DNA of 64,000 nucleotides from Verrucomicrobiaceae bacterium. Its GTDB lineage: Bacteria > Verrucomicrobiota > Verrucomicrobiia > Verrucomicrobiales > Verrucomicrobiaceae. Shown here piece by piece: positions 1 through 8,071 of the stretch; position 1 is the first letter of the stretch; each line of letters opens with the position of its first letter. The stretch is taken from NCBI GenBank assembly GCA_947458455.1, contig CANGYJ010000001.1, positions 124,001-188,000 on the forward strand, given 5' to 3'. The position numbers were made by a program, and so were the translations under genes. Below the pieces are notes generated by a model that saw nothing but the letters and a program-made list of their open reading frames with translations, was not told the origin of the DNA and did not search any database.

Positions 1-30
1 GGACATGAGCGGGGGGCGAAGAGTAAAGAC

Positions 31-2175
31 CTAGGTGGAGACGGGGGCCAGCGGTGGGTTCTTTCTCGCCAAAAGGTGCGTGAAGGGATGCGTGGCGGCG
101 AGGTTGTATTGTTTGATGGCGAGGGACCAGAAGGGCGCGAGGTCGTGCTCGGTGGCGCTCCAGAGGCGATAATGGAGATCGGTGACGGTCTCGGTGTCGT
201 TGATGAGGGCATTGACCTCACGCGAGGTGAGCGCCTGCGGGCCTTGCTGGATGAGCTTGTCGGCGATTTCGTCGAGATACTCGCTGGAGTCCTGGGTGTT
301 CTTGCGGCGGCGCAGGAGGGAGATGTGGAGACCGTTGACGTAAGGATCGAGGCAGACCTGCATGAGGCCGTAGTTCCGCTCGATCTCCGGTGGCAGTTGC
401 AGGCGGCCTTTGACCTCGGCGAGGTTCGTTTCCAGCTCGCGGAGCACAGCGGGAGGCTCGGTTTCTTCGGGGCTGAGGAAGAGGCCGAAGCGCTGGCCGC
501 TTTTTCCGCTGCTGAGCCAGATGGCGAGGGGAATGGCGAGCGTGAGAGAAACGAAAATGGGGCTGAGCCAGAGAAAGAAGCTCCACGAGATCATCCAGGC
601 GACGATGCCCCAGGCGATGCCGAGAAGGGTGACGCCGCCAAACGTGAGGATGACCTCCCGCCAGTCCACGCCATCGAGTTTGCGCTTTTGGGCCACCCAT
701 TTGACGCCCTGGCCGGTGATGATTTTAAAGACGAAGGTGGTGTGAAACCACATCATCACCGGGGACATCAGCGTGAAGATGACGGTGTCGAGCATGCTGC
801 TGAGGAGGGCGAGCATACGGAGTTTCAGGGGCTTGAAGACGCGACCGCTGACCATCTCATCGAGTAGGATGACGAACTTCGGCATGAAGATGAGCGTGGC
901 GGTGAGGCCGAGCAGGAGGTGGCCAGCACGTTCGGCGGGGCCATCGCGGATCACATCTCCCGGTGTGGCGGCGAGCCAAGTGGTGAAGACGAGGAGCAGG
1001 AACCACAGGGGCGAGCTGACGTAGCTGAGTACGCCATGAGCGAAATTCACGCGGCTCATGAAGTGCCAGCCACGGGCAAAGAGGAGCCAGAAGTGCTGCA
1101 TGTTTCCCTGGCACCAGCGGCGGTCACGTTTCAGCGTGTCGATGAGGGTTGGTGGGCCTTCCTCATAGCTGCCGCGGATGGTATTCAGCAGACGGACCGA
1201 GTAGCCCGCTTTTCGCATGAGCGCGGCTTCGACGAAGTCATGCGAGAGAATGTGGCCGCCGAAGGGCACGGTCTTCGGCAGCGGCGGCAGAGCACAATGC
1301 TGGATGAAGGGATCGAGGCGGATGATGGCGTTGTGCCCCCAGAAGTTCGCCTCGCCATTCTGCCAGTAATTAAGCCCGGCCATGAAGGCGGGGCCGTAAA
1401 GCGACTGAGCGAATTGCATGAGCCTGCCGATGAGCGTTTCGCTGGCGACCTGCTTCGGGAAGGTTTGGAGAATGCCGATGCCGGGGTTCCTCTCCATGAT
1501 GCGAGTCATGGCGACCATGAGGGCACCGGACATGAGGCTATCGGCATCGAAGACGATCATGTAGCGATACCTTTTCCCCCAGCGGCGGCAGAAGTCGGAG
1601 ACGTTGCCGCTCTTGCGATTGATGGGCTTGCGGCGATGGCGGTAGAAAATTTTGCCGAAGGCTCCGAGCTGGCGGGAGAGTTCGAGCCAGGCGGTTTGCT
1701 CCTCAATCCACTTGTTGGTCTGATCGCTATCGCTGAGGACGAAGAAGTCGAAATTTTTGAGGTGTCCGGTTTTTTGCAGGGACTCAAAGGTGACTCGCAG
1801 ACCTTCCCAGACACGGCTGACGTCTTCGTTGTAAACTGGGATGATGATGGCGGTGCTGGCGTCGATCGGGCCGCCATCGTCTTCGATGGTCTCCCAAAGG
1901 TCCGTGGGGTCGTCTTTGGGGCGGTTTTGCAGCCACACGCCGATGAGGGCGGTCCAGAAGCCGGAGTTCAGTTGGTAGAACAGCGGCACAAAGCAGATGA
2001 GTAGGCCGATTTTGGCATTACGGTAGCCTTCGCTGACCTGGAGGAAGCGGATCATCAGCCAGGTGCCCAGTAGGGTGCCGAGACACACGAGCGTGAGGAA
2101 GGTCACACGGCGTGCGCGTGCCAAGGTGCGCGGGATGATGCCTGCAGGCGGGGTTTTGACCGAGGGCTCACTCAT
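31..2175 (-). CDS. opgH: Glucans biosynthesis glucosyltransferase OpgH (MdoH)
   Basis: A 714-residue inner-membrane GT2 enzyme of the OpgH family, which makes and exports the beta-1,2 backbone of osmoregulated periplasmic glucans from UDP-glucose. Hydrophobic N-terminal helices are followed by a cytoplasmic GT-A domain with IIPVYNED, the VFDADS metal-binding motif, SHDFVEAA and the RDRRWCQGN acceptor motif, then a multi-helix C-terminal half. The start at 2175 is chosen because its ATG overlaps the TGA of the upstream gene (ATGA); a longer frame reaching 2244 would overlap that gene by 70 bases. The usual periplasmic partner OpgG is not next to it. Confidence 0.93.
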   Translation of the reverse strand: MSEPSVKTPPAGIIPRTLARARRVTFLTLVCLGTLLGTWLMIRFLQVSEGYRNAKIGLLICFVPLFYQLNSGFWTALIGVWLQNRPKDDPTDLWETIEDDGGPIDASTAIIIPVYNEDVSRVWEGLRVTFESLQKTGHLKNFDFFVLSDSDQTNKWIEEQTAWLELSRQLGAFGKIFYRHRRKPINRKSGNVSDFCRRWGKRYRYMIVFDADSLMSGALMVAMTRIMERNPGIGILQTFPKQVASETLIGRLMQFAQSLYGPAFMAGLNYWQNGEANFWGHNAIIRLDPFIQHCALPPLPKTVPFGGHILSHDFVEAALMRKAGYSVRLLNTIRGSYEEGPPTLIDTLKRDRRWCQGNMQHFWLLFARGWHFMSRVNFAHGVLSYVSSPLWFLLLVFTTWLAATPGDVIRDGPAERAGHLLLGLTATLIFMPKFVILLDEMVSGRVFKPLKLRMLALLSSMLDTVIFTLMSPVMMWFHTTFVFKIITGQGVKWVAQKRKLDGVDWREVILTFGGVTLLGIAWGIVAWMISWSFFLWLSPIFVSLTLAIPLAIWLSSGKSGQRFGLFLSPEETEPPAVLRELETNLAEVKGRLQLPPEIERNYGLMQVCLDPYVNGLHISLLRRRKNTQDSSEYLDEIADKLIQQGPQALTSREVNALINDTETVTDLHYRLWSATEHDLAPFWSLAIKQYNLAATHPFTHLLARKNPPLAPVST

Positions 2176-2747
2176 TGCAGGAGACGGTAAACGTAAAAGA
2201 ATACAAAGGTAACAAACACGGCCAGCACGGTGTATCGCATCCATGGCTGGCGTGCGAAGCCTTCAAACGTGCCTTCGGCTACATGGGTGAAGCCGAGATC
2301 CATGTCACGCGGTGTCATTTTGGAGACTTGCAGGCTGGGGCCACTCGTGCGCACGGCCTCACGCATGGCTCCGCTCATTTCTGGCGGGACGAAATTGCGG
2401 TCCATGAAGTGCAGTGGCCAGCGGTCTGGCCCATCGCTGATGTAAAACCCCAATCGGCCTCCGGCCTCGATCTGCGGCTCGGTGAGGTGCATGTCGTGGT
2501 AGACCGTGCCGAGCCAGTCGTGCATCATTTTCCGTGCTTCGTCGATGGCGAGGGCCACAGGCTTGCGGGAAGGATCTTTCATGTGCGCATCCGAGGCGCG
2601 GCGGAGGGATTCGAGCACGAGCTGCGTGCGGCGGATGCGGTTGTGCAGGCGATAGGAGCGGAAGTAGTCTGCTAGGCGTGCATAGGCCTCATTCCACTCC
2701 TGGTCGGTGCCAGTGGCAGGTGCGAATTGGATATTGACGGCCTCCAT
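2172..2747 (-). CDS. Unknown tail-anchored protein coupled to opgH
   Basis: 191 residues, not recognised. The N-terminal 165 residues are soluble and charged; a single hydrophobic stretch (about residues 171-188, FVTFVFFYVYRLL) ends the protein, so it is probably tail-anchored in the inner membrane facing the cytoplasm. Its stop overlaps the opgH start by ATGA, implying translational coupling and a shared role with glucan synthesis. It does not resemble OpgG, OpgC or OpgD. Function is unassigned. Confidence 0.8.
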   Translation of the reverse strand: MEAVNIQFAPATGTDQEWNEAYARLADYFRSYRLHNRIRRTQLVLESLRRASDAHMKDPSRKPVALAIDEARKMMHDWLGTVYHDMHLTEPQIEAGGRLGFYISDGPDRWPLHFMDRNFVPPEMSGAMREAVRTSGPSLQVSKMTPRDMDLGFTHVAEGTFEGFARQPWMRYTVLAVFVTFVFFYVYRLLQ

Positions 2748-2835
2748 AATTGAAAAAGCCGATCACGATACGGCTTGAGCGGCTGCTTTATAGAGCAGGC
2801 CAGTCAAACGAACCACGAGATTTCGCGGCGTTCGA

Positions 2836-2916
2836 TCACATGCCACCGCTCTGCGCGAGGAAATTCAGCGCGAGTGTGGCTATGGCGAGAAGGAAAACAA
2901 CCCAGGCGAGTAGCAT
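2836..2916 (-). CDS. Possible 26-residue hydrophobic membrane peptide
   Basis: A short ATG frame encoding 26 residues, almost all hydrophobic (LLAWVVFLLAIATLALNFLA), lying between the Pro/Ala-rich gene and the opgH-linked gene on the same strand. It would be a single-span membrane peptide. No clear Shine-Dalgarno site precedes it, but neighbouring genes also lack one. Support is only its hydrophobic composition and same-strand position. Confidence 0.35.
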   Translation of the reverse strand: MLLAWVVFLLAIATLALNFLAQSGGM

Positions 2917-2978
2917 GATGGGAAAAGCGAGAAAAGGGTTTGGAAAGTAGGCAGATAGGGCAGGGGACTGTCGAACGA

Positions 2979-4001
2979 TTAAGGAATCGAGGGCAGCTCA
3001 GTGCGTTGGAAGGTATTGTCCCAGGAACCGGTCGCGGTGCGAGATTCCCACTTCTGTTTGCCAGACTCTGGAACCATGATGGGGGAGCTTTCACCTTGTG
3101 CAGCGGTCTTCACCATATCCGCGCCGAACATTTGGACGACCAAGAGGGCGGCGGCGAGCACGAAACAGATAGCGGAAAGCGGCATGAGGCCAGCTTCAGG
3201 ATCTTTTTCTTCGTAGAACTGCTCGGAATCAGCGGCTGCGGCACGTTTCACGGGAGCGCTGGGAGGAGCGGAGATCGGCGCACGCTGCATGGCCTGGGTG
3301 GGCTGCAGCTTGACCGTGGCTTTTGGAAGCGGGGCAGTGCCACCGCTGACCATCGGGCCAGTGCCGGGAGCTTTTGGAGCCATCGGTTTCGGGGCACCAG
3401 TGGCAATCGGAACAGTGGGAGCACCTGCTTCGACACGAGGAGCCGCAGGAGGCGCTCCGGGAGCCTTGGCGAGGGGACGGGTGGCGGCAGGAAGAGAAGC
3501 TGTAGGCGGGCCACCAGCGGCGGATGGCGGGCGAGGGGCACCGGGAGCCACGGGGGGCTTCGGAGCCATCGGGGCCGTGGGCGGGCCGGAAGGAGCGACA
3601 GGAGGACGAGCCGGAGGAGGTAGCGGGCTACCTGCGGAAGGGGTGCTTGGGGGCGGTGCGGAAACAACAGGCACAGCCGAAGTCGTCCTTTTCGAAGGCG
3701 GTGGCATCGGCGGGGAAGGGAGCTTCACCGGGGACGTGGCACTCTTCGCCGCAGGCGGAGGAAGGGGAGCGGAGGGGAGCTGGATCGGTGCGGTCGCCGT
3801 CTTGGCCACCACGGGCACGGCGGAAGTCGCCGCGCTGGAGGGGGAGATACTGCCCGTTACTGGACTCACAGGAGCGGTGGCCTCGCGGGCCTGGGTGACA
3901 CCGGCACCGGGGCGGGCACGAAGCGTGATACGCACGGTTTCTTTCTTCAGCGGCACGGCAGAGGTTTTCGGCGTGGAGGAAGGGTTATCTGAGTCGCTCA
4001 T
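2979..4001 (-). CDS. Pro/Ala-rich tail-anchored protein, unknown function
   Basis: 340 residues. The first 250 or so are low-complexity Pro, Ala, Thr and Lys with repeated SAVP, APKP and PPP runs; a hydrophobic helix follows near residues 277-295 (AICFVLAAALLVVQMF) and a short polar tail ends it. This looks like a membrane-anchored protein with a long disordered cytoplasmic region, or an envelope linker. It heads the minus-strand run that leads to opgH, diverging from the epimerase gene at 4156. The opposite strand also stays open for a long way because of the codon bias; that frame is a shadow. Confidence 0.75.
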   Translation of the reverse strand: MSDSDNPSSTPKTSAVPLKKETVRITLRARPGAGVTQAREATAPVSPVTGSISPSSAATSAVPVVAKTATAPIQLPSAPLPPPAAKSATSPVKLPSPPMPPPSKRTTSAVPVVSAPPPSTPSAGSPLPPPARPPVAPSGPPTAPMAPKPPVAPGAPRPPSAAGGPPTASLPAATRPLAKAPGAPPAAPRVEAGAPTVPIATGAPKPMAPKAPGTGPMVSGGTAPLPKATVKLQPTQAMQRAPISAPPSAPVKRAAAADSEQFYEEKDPEAGLMPLSAICFVLAAALLVVQMFGADMVKTAAQGESSPIMVPESGKQKWESRTATGSWDNTFQRTELPSIP

Positions 4002-4155
4002 GTGTGGGGATGTGAATAAAGGGGAATTCCTCTTCTCTTTAGCGAATTCCGCCCTCGGGCGTCAATCGCTTTTCCTCCACGGTTGCAAATATCCAAGCGG
4101 TGCTCGTTATTTTCCGCTTTTCGTGGCCTTTTGCCCTCTTCCTTTCTCTTTTTTC

Positions 4156-5133
4156 ATGAAACGCATCCTCGTCACCGGCGGCGCCGGCTTCATCGGCTCC
4201 CACACTGTTCAGCGGCTCCTAAGCGAGGGCGTTGAGAGCGTCGCCGTGCTCGATAGCTTCAACGACTACTACAATCCGGCCATCAAGCGGGCGAACATCG
4301 GCGCCATGGCCGATCCGCGCCTTTCGGTCCAAGAAGGCGAGTTGAACGACGCCGCTTTCGTGGGGGAAGTCTTCGAAAAAGGCCGCTTCGATGCTGTCGT
4401 TCACCTCGCCGCCCGGGCGGGCGTACGTCCCTCCATCGAGCAGCCGGAGCTTTACATCGATACCAACATCAAAGGCACCTTTAACCTCCTTGAAGCCGCC
4501 CGCCGCACCGGCGTGAAGCAGTTCGTCTTTGCCAGCAGTTCCTCCGTCTATGGCGTGAACAAAAAAGTGCCCTTCTCCGAGGCCGATCCCATCCTCCAGA
4601 CCATCAGCCCTTACGCGATGACGAAAATGGCCGGCGAGCAGATGTGCTCGAACTACAGCCACCTCTACGGCATCAAGACCGTCTGCCTGCGCTTCTTCAC
4701 CGTCTATGGCCCTCGCCAGCGGCCTGACCTTGCCATTTCCAAATTCACCCGCCTCATTGAGGATGGCAAACCCATCGACAAATTCGGCTCCGGCACCACC
4801 GCTCGCGATTACACCTTCGTGACCGACATCGTGGACGGCATTCTCGGCTCCGTAAATTACACCACCGGCCCCATTTGCGACATCTTCAACCTCGGCGGCT
4901 CCCAGACCGTGACGCTCAACGACCTTATCGCTGCCATCGAGGAGGCCACCGGCAAAAAAGCGCAGATCAACCAGCTTCCCGATCAGCCCGGCGATGTGCC
5001 CCTGACCTCCGCCGATGTGAGCAAGGCCACCGCGCTGCTGAACTTCAAGCCCACCACGCACATTCATCAGGGTATCCCCAAGTTTGTTGAATGGTTCCGC
5101 GAGATGCGCGCCAAAGGCGTCGCGGTTTGCTGA
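4156..5133 (+). CDS. NAD-dependent epimerase/dehydratase (UDP-glucuronate 4-epimerase-like)
   Basis: A 325-residue extended short-chain dehydrogenase. The Rossmann motif GGAGFIGSH is at residues 8-16, the SSSS of the active site near 127-130, and the catalytic Tyr-Lys pair at Y153 and K157 (YAMTK). The closest family feel is UDP-glucuronate 4-epimerase or UDP-glucose 4-epimerase, acting on nucleotide sugars for surface polysaccharide. The frame is open far upstream, but the glycine-rich loop belongs at the N-terminus, so the ATG at 4156 is the start. The exact sugar cannot be set from sequence alone. Confidence 0.9.
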   Translation: MKRILVTGGAGFIGSHTVQRLLSEGVESVAVLDSFNDYYNPAIKRANIGAMADPRLSVQEGELNDAAFVGEVFEKGRFDAVVHLAARAGVRPSIEQPELYIDTNIKGTFNLLEAARRTGVKQFVFASSSSVYGVNKKVPFSEADPILQTISPYAMTKMAGEQMCSNYSHLYGIKTVCLRFFTVYGPRQRPDLAISKFTRLIEDGKPIDKFGSGTTARDYTFVTDIVDGILGSVNYTTGPICDIFNLGGSQTVTLNDLIAAIEEATGKKAQINQLPDQPGDVPLTSADVSKATALLNFKPTTHIHQGIPKFVEWFREMRAKGVAVC

Positions 5134-5190
5134 GTCGCTCACGCAAAACAACGCTCGACAATCCACGCTCGAATCGAAATACTCCCCGCC

Positions 5191-5628
5191 GTGCTTCATT
5201 TCCTCCATCGGTTCCTCCTCCTGCTTGCCCTGTTGGGCACTCAGGTGATGGGCCTGCATCGCGGTTACATCTGCGATTGTGGCGGCGTGGAGCGTCTCAC
5301 GCAGCTCGATCACTGCCACGGCCCGCACGATCACGGCTGCGAGCCTGAAGAACATGAGATGCCCGCTCATGATCGCCATGATCATGAAGAGGAAGAGCCC
5401 ATCCATGAGCACCCGGCGCTCGTCGAATCACCTCTCGCCGACAAAGCTCACGCCGCCGCCTTCATGCCCGTCCAGGCTCCGCTGCTCGTTTGGCTTCCGT
5501 TGGATGGTTTTGCCATCAAAACTCTCCCGCAGGCAGAAAGGGCTCGTTTTCAGCCTCCTCGGATCAACAGCCGCGCTGGGCCACCCTGGCCCTCACGGCT
5601 CTCACACACGATTTCGCTCAGGATTTGA
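5191..5628 (+). CDS. Secreted His-rich protein at head of metal-efflux operon
   Basis: 145 residues from a GTG start, with a signal peptide (LHRFLLLLALLGTQVMG) followed by ICDCGG and a histidine/acid-rich stretch (HDRHDHEEEEPIHEHP, roughly residues 58-76). Composition suggests periplasmic binding of a divalent metal. It lies about 95 bases before the TolC-type channel gene of the efflux operon and on the same strand, so metal sensing, buffering or delivery to the pump is plausible. No homologous family is recognised by name. Confidence 0.7.
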   Translation: MLHFLHRFLLLLALLGTQVMGLHRGYICDCGGVERLTQLDHCHGPHDHGCEPEEHEMPAHDRHDHEEEEPIHEHPALVESPLADKAHAAAFMPVQAPLLVWLPLDGFAIKTLPQAERARFQPPRINSRAGPPWPSRLSHTISLRI

Positions 5629-5723
5629 GCCAGGATTGATCGCCGCCATCCACGACGATGGCCTCCGCTGTGTTCGCATGGTTTTCCCATGCCGCTTTTC
5701 AGCCCATTCAATCCGGCCTCAAC

Positions 5724-6932
5724 ATGCTCCGTCCTCTCCTTTTCCTTTTCGTCTTCGTTTTCACCGCCCGCGCGGCCGAGCTTCGCCTCGAGCACATCAC
5801 CGCCCGTGTTCGCAGCCATCATCCCATGCTCAAAGCCGCCCGCATGGCCGTCGAGGAAGCTCGCGGACGCCAGCTCGGTAGCGGCAGGCTCGCCAATCCC
5901 ACGCTCGAGACCAGCTTTCAAAACGAAAGCCGCACCAGCCCGCGCACGATGCTCTTTGGCATCGATCAGTCCTTTCCCGTCACCAAGCGCCTCACTCTCG
6001 AAAAACAACTCTCCAGCCAGCTCGTCACCGCCGCGGAGCTGGAGGTGCGTGATGCGGAGCGTCGCCTCATCGCCCAGGCACGCGAGCACGCGGTGCAGAT
6101 CCTCGCCCTCCAGCAGCAGCGTATCCTGCGCCAGCAGCAGCGTGAACTGGCCCTCAAGCTCTCTGAATTCGCCAAAAGCCGCGCCGCCCAAGGAGAACTC
6201 TCGTCGCTCGATGCTGCGCAGGCCCAGGTGGATGCGCAGCGGCTCATTTTAGAGGCCAAAAAACTCGAAACTCAGCACACCAGTCTTCTCGGCGCCTTGA
6301 AGCCCATGCTCGGCATCGCTCCGCAGGATTCACTGGTACTTCTCGGGGCCTTGCCAGCCCTCGTCATGCCCGGCCTCTCGCCCTGGCAGCACCGGGCGGA
6401 TTTCCAACTCGCCCAAACCAAGATCACCGCCTCACAGACCGATGCCGCTCTCGCCAAATCCAAGCGCATGCAGGATGTGAGCGCAGGCTTCTTCGCCTCC
6501 CGCGAAAACCAAGGGCAACCCGATGGCCGTCGTGAGGACACCGGCTTCGTCGGCTTTCGTTTCTCCATCCCGCTGCCCTTCTGGAATCGCAACCAGGGCG
6601 AGATCGCCGAAAAAGCCGCCACCGCCGAGCGCCAGCGCCTCGAAGCCGAAGCTCTCGGAAAACAAATCGCCAGTGAGGCCGATACCGCTCGTCGTGAGAT
6701 GCAGGCCAATGCCGATCTCGCCCGCGAAACCCGCGACACGCTTCTCCCACTCGTCATCGAGCAAACGCAAAAGCTCGAACAAGCCTACCAGACCGGCCAG
6801 ACCGATCTCCTCATCCTCCTCCGCGCCCGCGATCAGCGCCTCCAACTCGAATCCGGCGTCCTCGATGCCGCCCGCGACTTCCACCTCGCCCGCATCCGCT
6901 ACGAAGCCGCCACCGGAGCCACCACGCCATGA
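5724..6932 (+). CDS. TolC-family outer-membrane efflux channel (CzcC-like)
   Basis: 402 residues with a signal peptide (LRPLLFLFVFVFTARA) and the long alpha-helical repeats of outer-membrane efflux proteins: RSHHPMLKAARMAVEEA near the N-terminus and a second half rich in Gln and Glu helices. It would form the outer-membrane duct of the RND pump encoded downstream. The start at 5724 is chosen because it places the signal peptide at the N-terminus; the frame is open back to 5658. Its stop overlaps the adaptor start (ATGA at 6929). Confidence 0.88.
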   Translation: MLRPLLFLFVFVFTARAAELRLEHITARVRSHHPMLKAARMAVEEARGRQLGSGRLANPTLETSFQNESRTSPRTMLFGIDQSFPVTKRLTLEKQLSSQLVTAAELEVRDAERRLIAQAREHAVQILALQQQRILRQQQRELALKLSEFAKSRAAQGELSSLDAAQAQVDAQRLILEAKKLETQHTSLLGALKPMLGIAPQDSLVLLGALPALVMPGLSPWQHRADFQLAQTKITASQTDAALAKSKRMQDVSAGFFASRENQGQPDGRREDTGFVGFRFSIPLPFWNRNQGEIAEKAATAERQRLEAEALGKQIASEADTARREMQANADLARETRDTLLPLVIEQTQKLEQAYQTGQTDLLILLRARDQRLQLESGVLDAARDFHLARIRYEAATGATTP

Positions 6933-8071
6933 AACTCGTCCCTTTCGTCCTTTGTGTCCTTTTCGTCCCTGTCCTCTTCGGCGCAAAACCCGACATCATC
7001 CTCGACGAGACCGCCGTCTCCCACATGAACCTCGAATTCGCCGAGGCGGAGGAAACCTCCTTCGAGGAGACCATCTTCTCGCTTGGGCACATCGAGGTGC
7101 TGCCAGGAAAAAAAGCCATCGTCAGCAGCCGCATTCCGGGTCGTGCCGTTTCCGTGCTCGTCATTCCGCATCAGGAGGTCGATGCTGGAGCGGAGGTCGC
7201 GTGGATCGAAAGCCGCCAGCCCGGTGATCCACCGCCCGTGATCAAGCTGGAGGCCCCCATCGCTGGTTTTGTCTCCAAAGTAAACCTCACCCAAGGGCAG
7301 CCTGTCTCGCCGGAAGATGCGCTCATCGAAATTTTTGATCTCAGCCTCGTCGAAGCCGCCGCTAGCGTGCCGCAGCATCTCGCGGGCAAATTAAAGCTTG
7401 GCCAGAAAGCCCACATCCGTCTTCACTCGCTGCCGGAGAAGGTCTTTGAAGCCAAACTCGCCCACATCGCCGTCGAAGCGGATGAGGCCACCGGCACCAT
7501 CGAGGCCGCGTTTCACGTCGCCAATCCAGAAAAGCTCCTGCGCCCCGGCATGAAGGCCGAGTTCAGCATCGTCGTCAGTCAGCGTGAAGGCGTCATGTCC
7601 ATTCCGCGCAGCGCCGTGCAGGGCGATCCCGCGCAGCGCTTCGTTTATGTGAAGGACTTCGAACTCAAAAACGCCTTCGTGAAAGCCCCGGTCACGCTCG
7701 GAGCGCAAAACGATCGCTTCGTCGAAGTCGTGAGCGGCCTGCTGCCTGGCGATGAAGTCGTTACTCGCGGCGCCTACGCACTCGTCTTTGCTGGCAAAGG
7801 CAGCGTCAGCCTCAAAGAAGCCATGGATGCCGCCCACGGCCACGCCCACAACGAAGACGGCACCGAGATGACGGAGGAACAACACGCCACTCACGAAGAT
7901 CACGACCACGAAGATGATCACAACGCGTGGAACACGCTCACCATCTTCTTCGCCAGCACCAGCGGGCTGCTGTTGGTGCTGCTGATCCTCCTTTCTCTAA
8001 AACGCCCCCATCATCCGTCCGATCCGTCTGATCCGACCGATCCCCAAACCTCTGCGAAGAAGCCATGCTAA
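6929..8071 (+). CDS. RND efflux periplasmic adaptor (CzcB/HlyD-like) with unusual C-terminal membrane helix
   Basis: 380 residues: signal peptide at 1-19, then the usual barrel-sandwich and beta-barrel adaptor domains (GHIEVLPGKKAIVSSRIPG; IEAPIAGFVSKVNLTQGQ-like lipoyl half near 108-125; MKAEFSIVVSQREGVMSIPRSAV near 208-230). After a His/Glu-rich stretch (about 307-333) a hydrophobic helix (ASTSGLLLVLLILL, about 337-353) and a polar SDPSDPTDP tail follow. A C-terminal transmembrane anchor is not typical of the family. The adaptor links pump to channel. It overlaps the pump gene by 7 bases. Confidence 0.9.
   Translation: MKLVPFVLCVLFVPVLFGAKPDIILDETAVSHMNLEFAEAEETSFEETIFSLGHIEVLPGKKAIVSSRIPGRAVSVLVIPHQEVDAGAEVAWIESRQPGDPPPVIKLEAPIAGFVSKVNLTQGQPVSPEDALIEIFDLSLVEAAASVPQHLAGKLKLGQKAHIRLHSLPEKVFEAKLAHIAVEADEATGTIEAAFHVANPEKLLRPGMKAEFSIVVSQREGVMSIPRSAVQGDPAQRFVYVKDFELKNAFVKAPVTLGAQNDRFVEVVSGLLPGDEVVTRGAYALVFAGKGSVSLKEAMDAAHGHAHNEDGTEMTEEQHATHEDHDHEDDHNAWNTLTIFFASTSGLLLVLLILLSLKRPHHPSDPSDPTDPQTSAKKPC

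Noticed and set aside
1-6. Start codon of a further minus-strand gene (CAT at 4-6)
   Set aside because: Only two codons lie in the window, too little to support a feature.
3289-4155. Long plus-strand frame ahead of the epimerase
   Set aside because: It is the complement of the Pro/Ala-rich gene and gives Gly/Ala-rich sequence without motifs; the epimerase glycine loop fixes the start at 4156.
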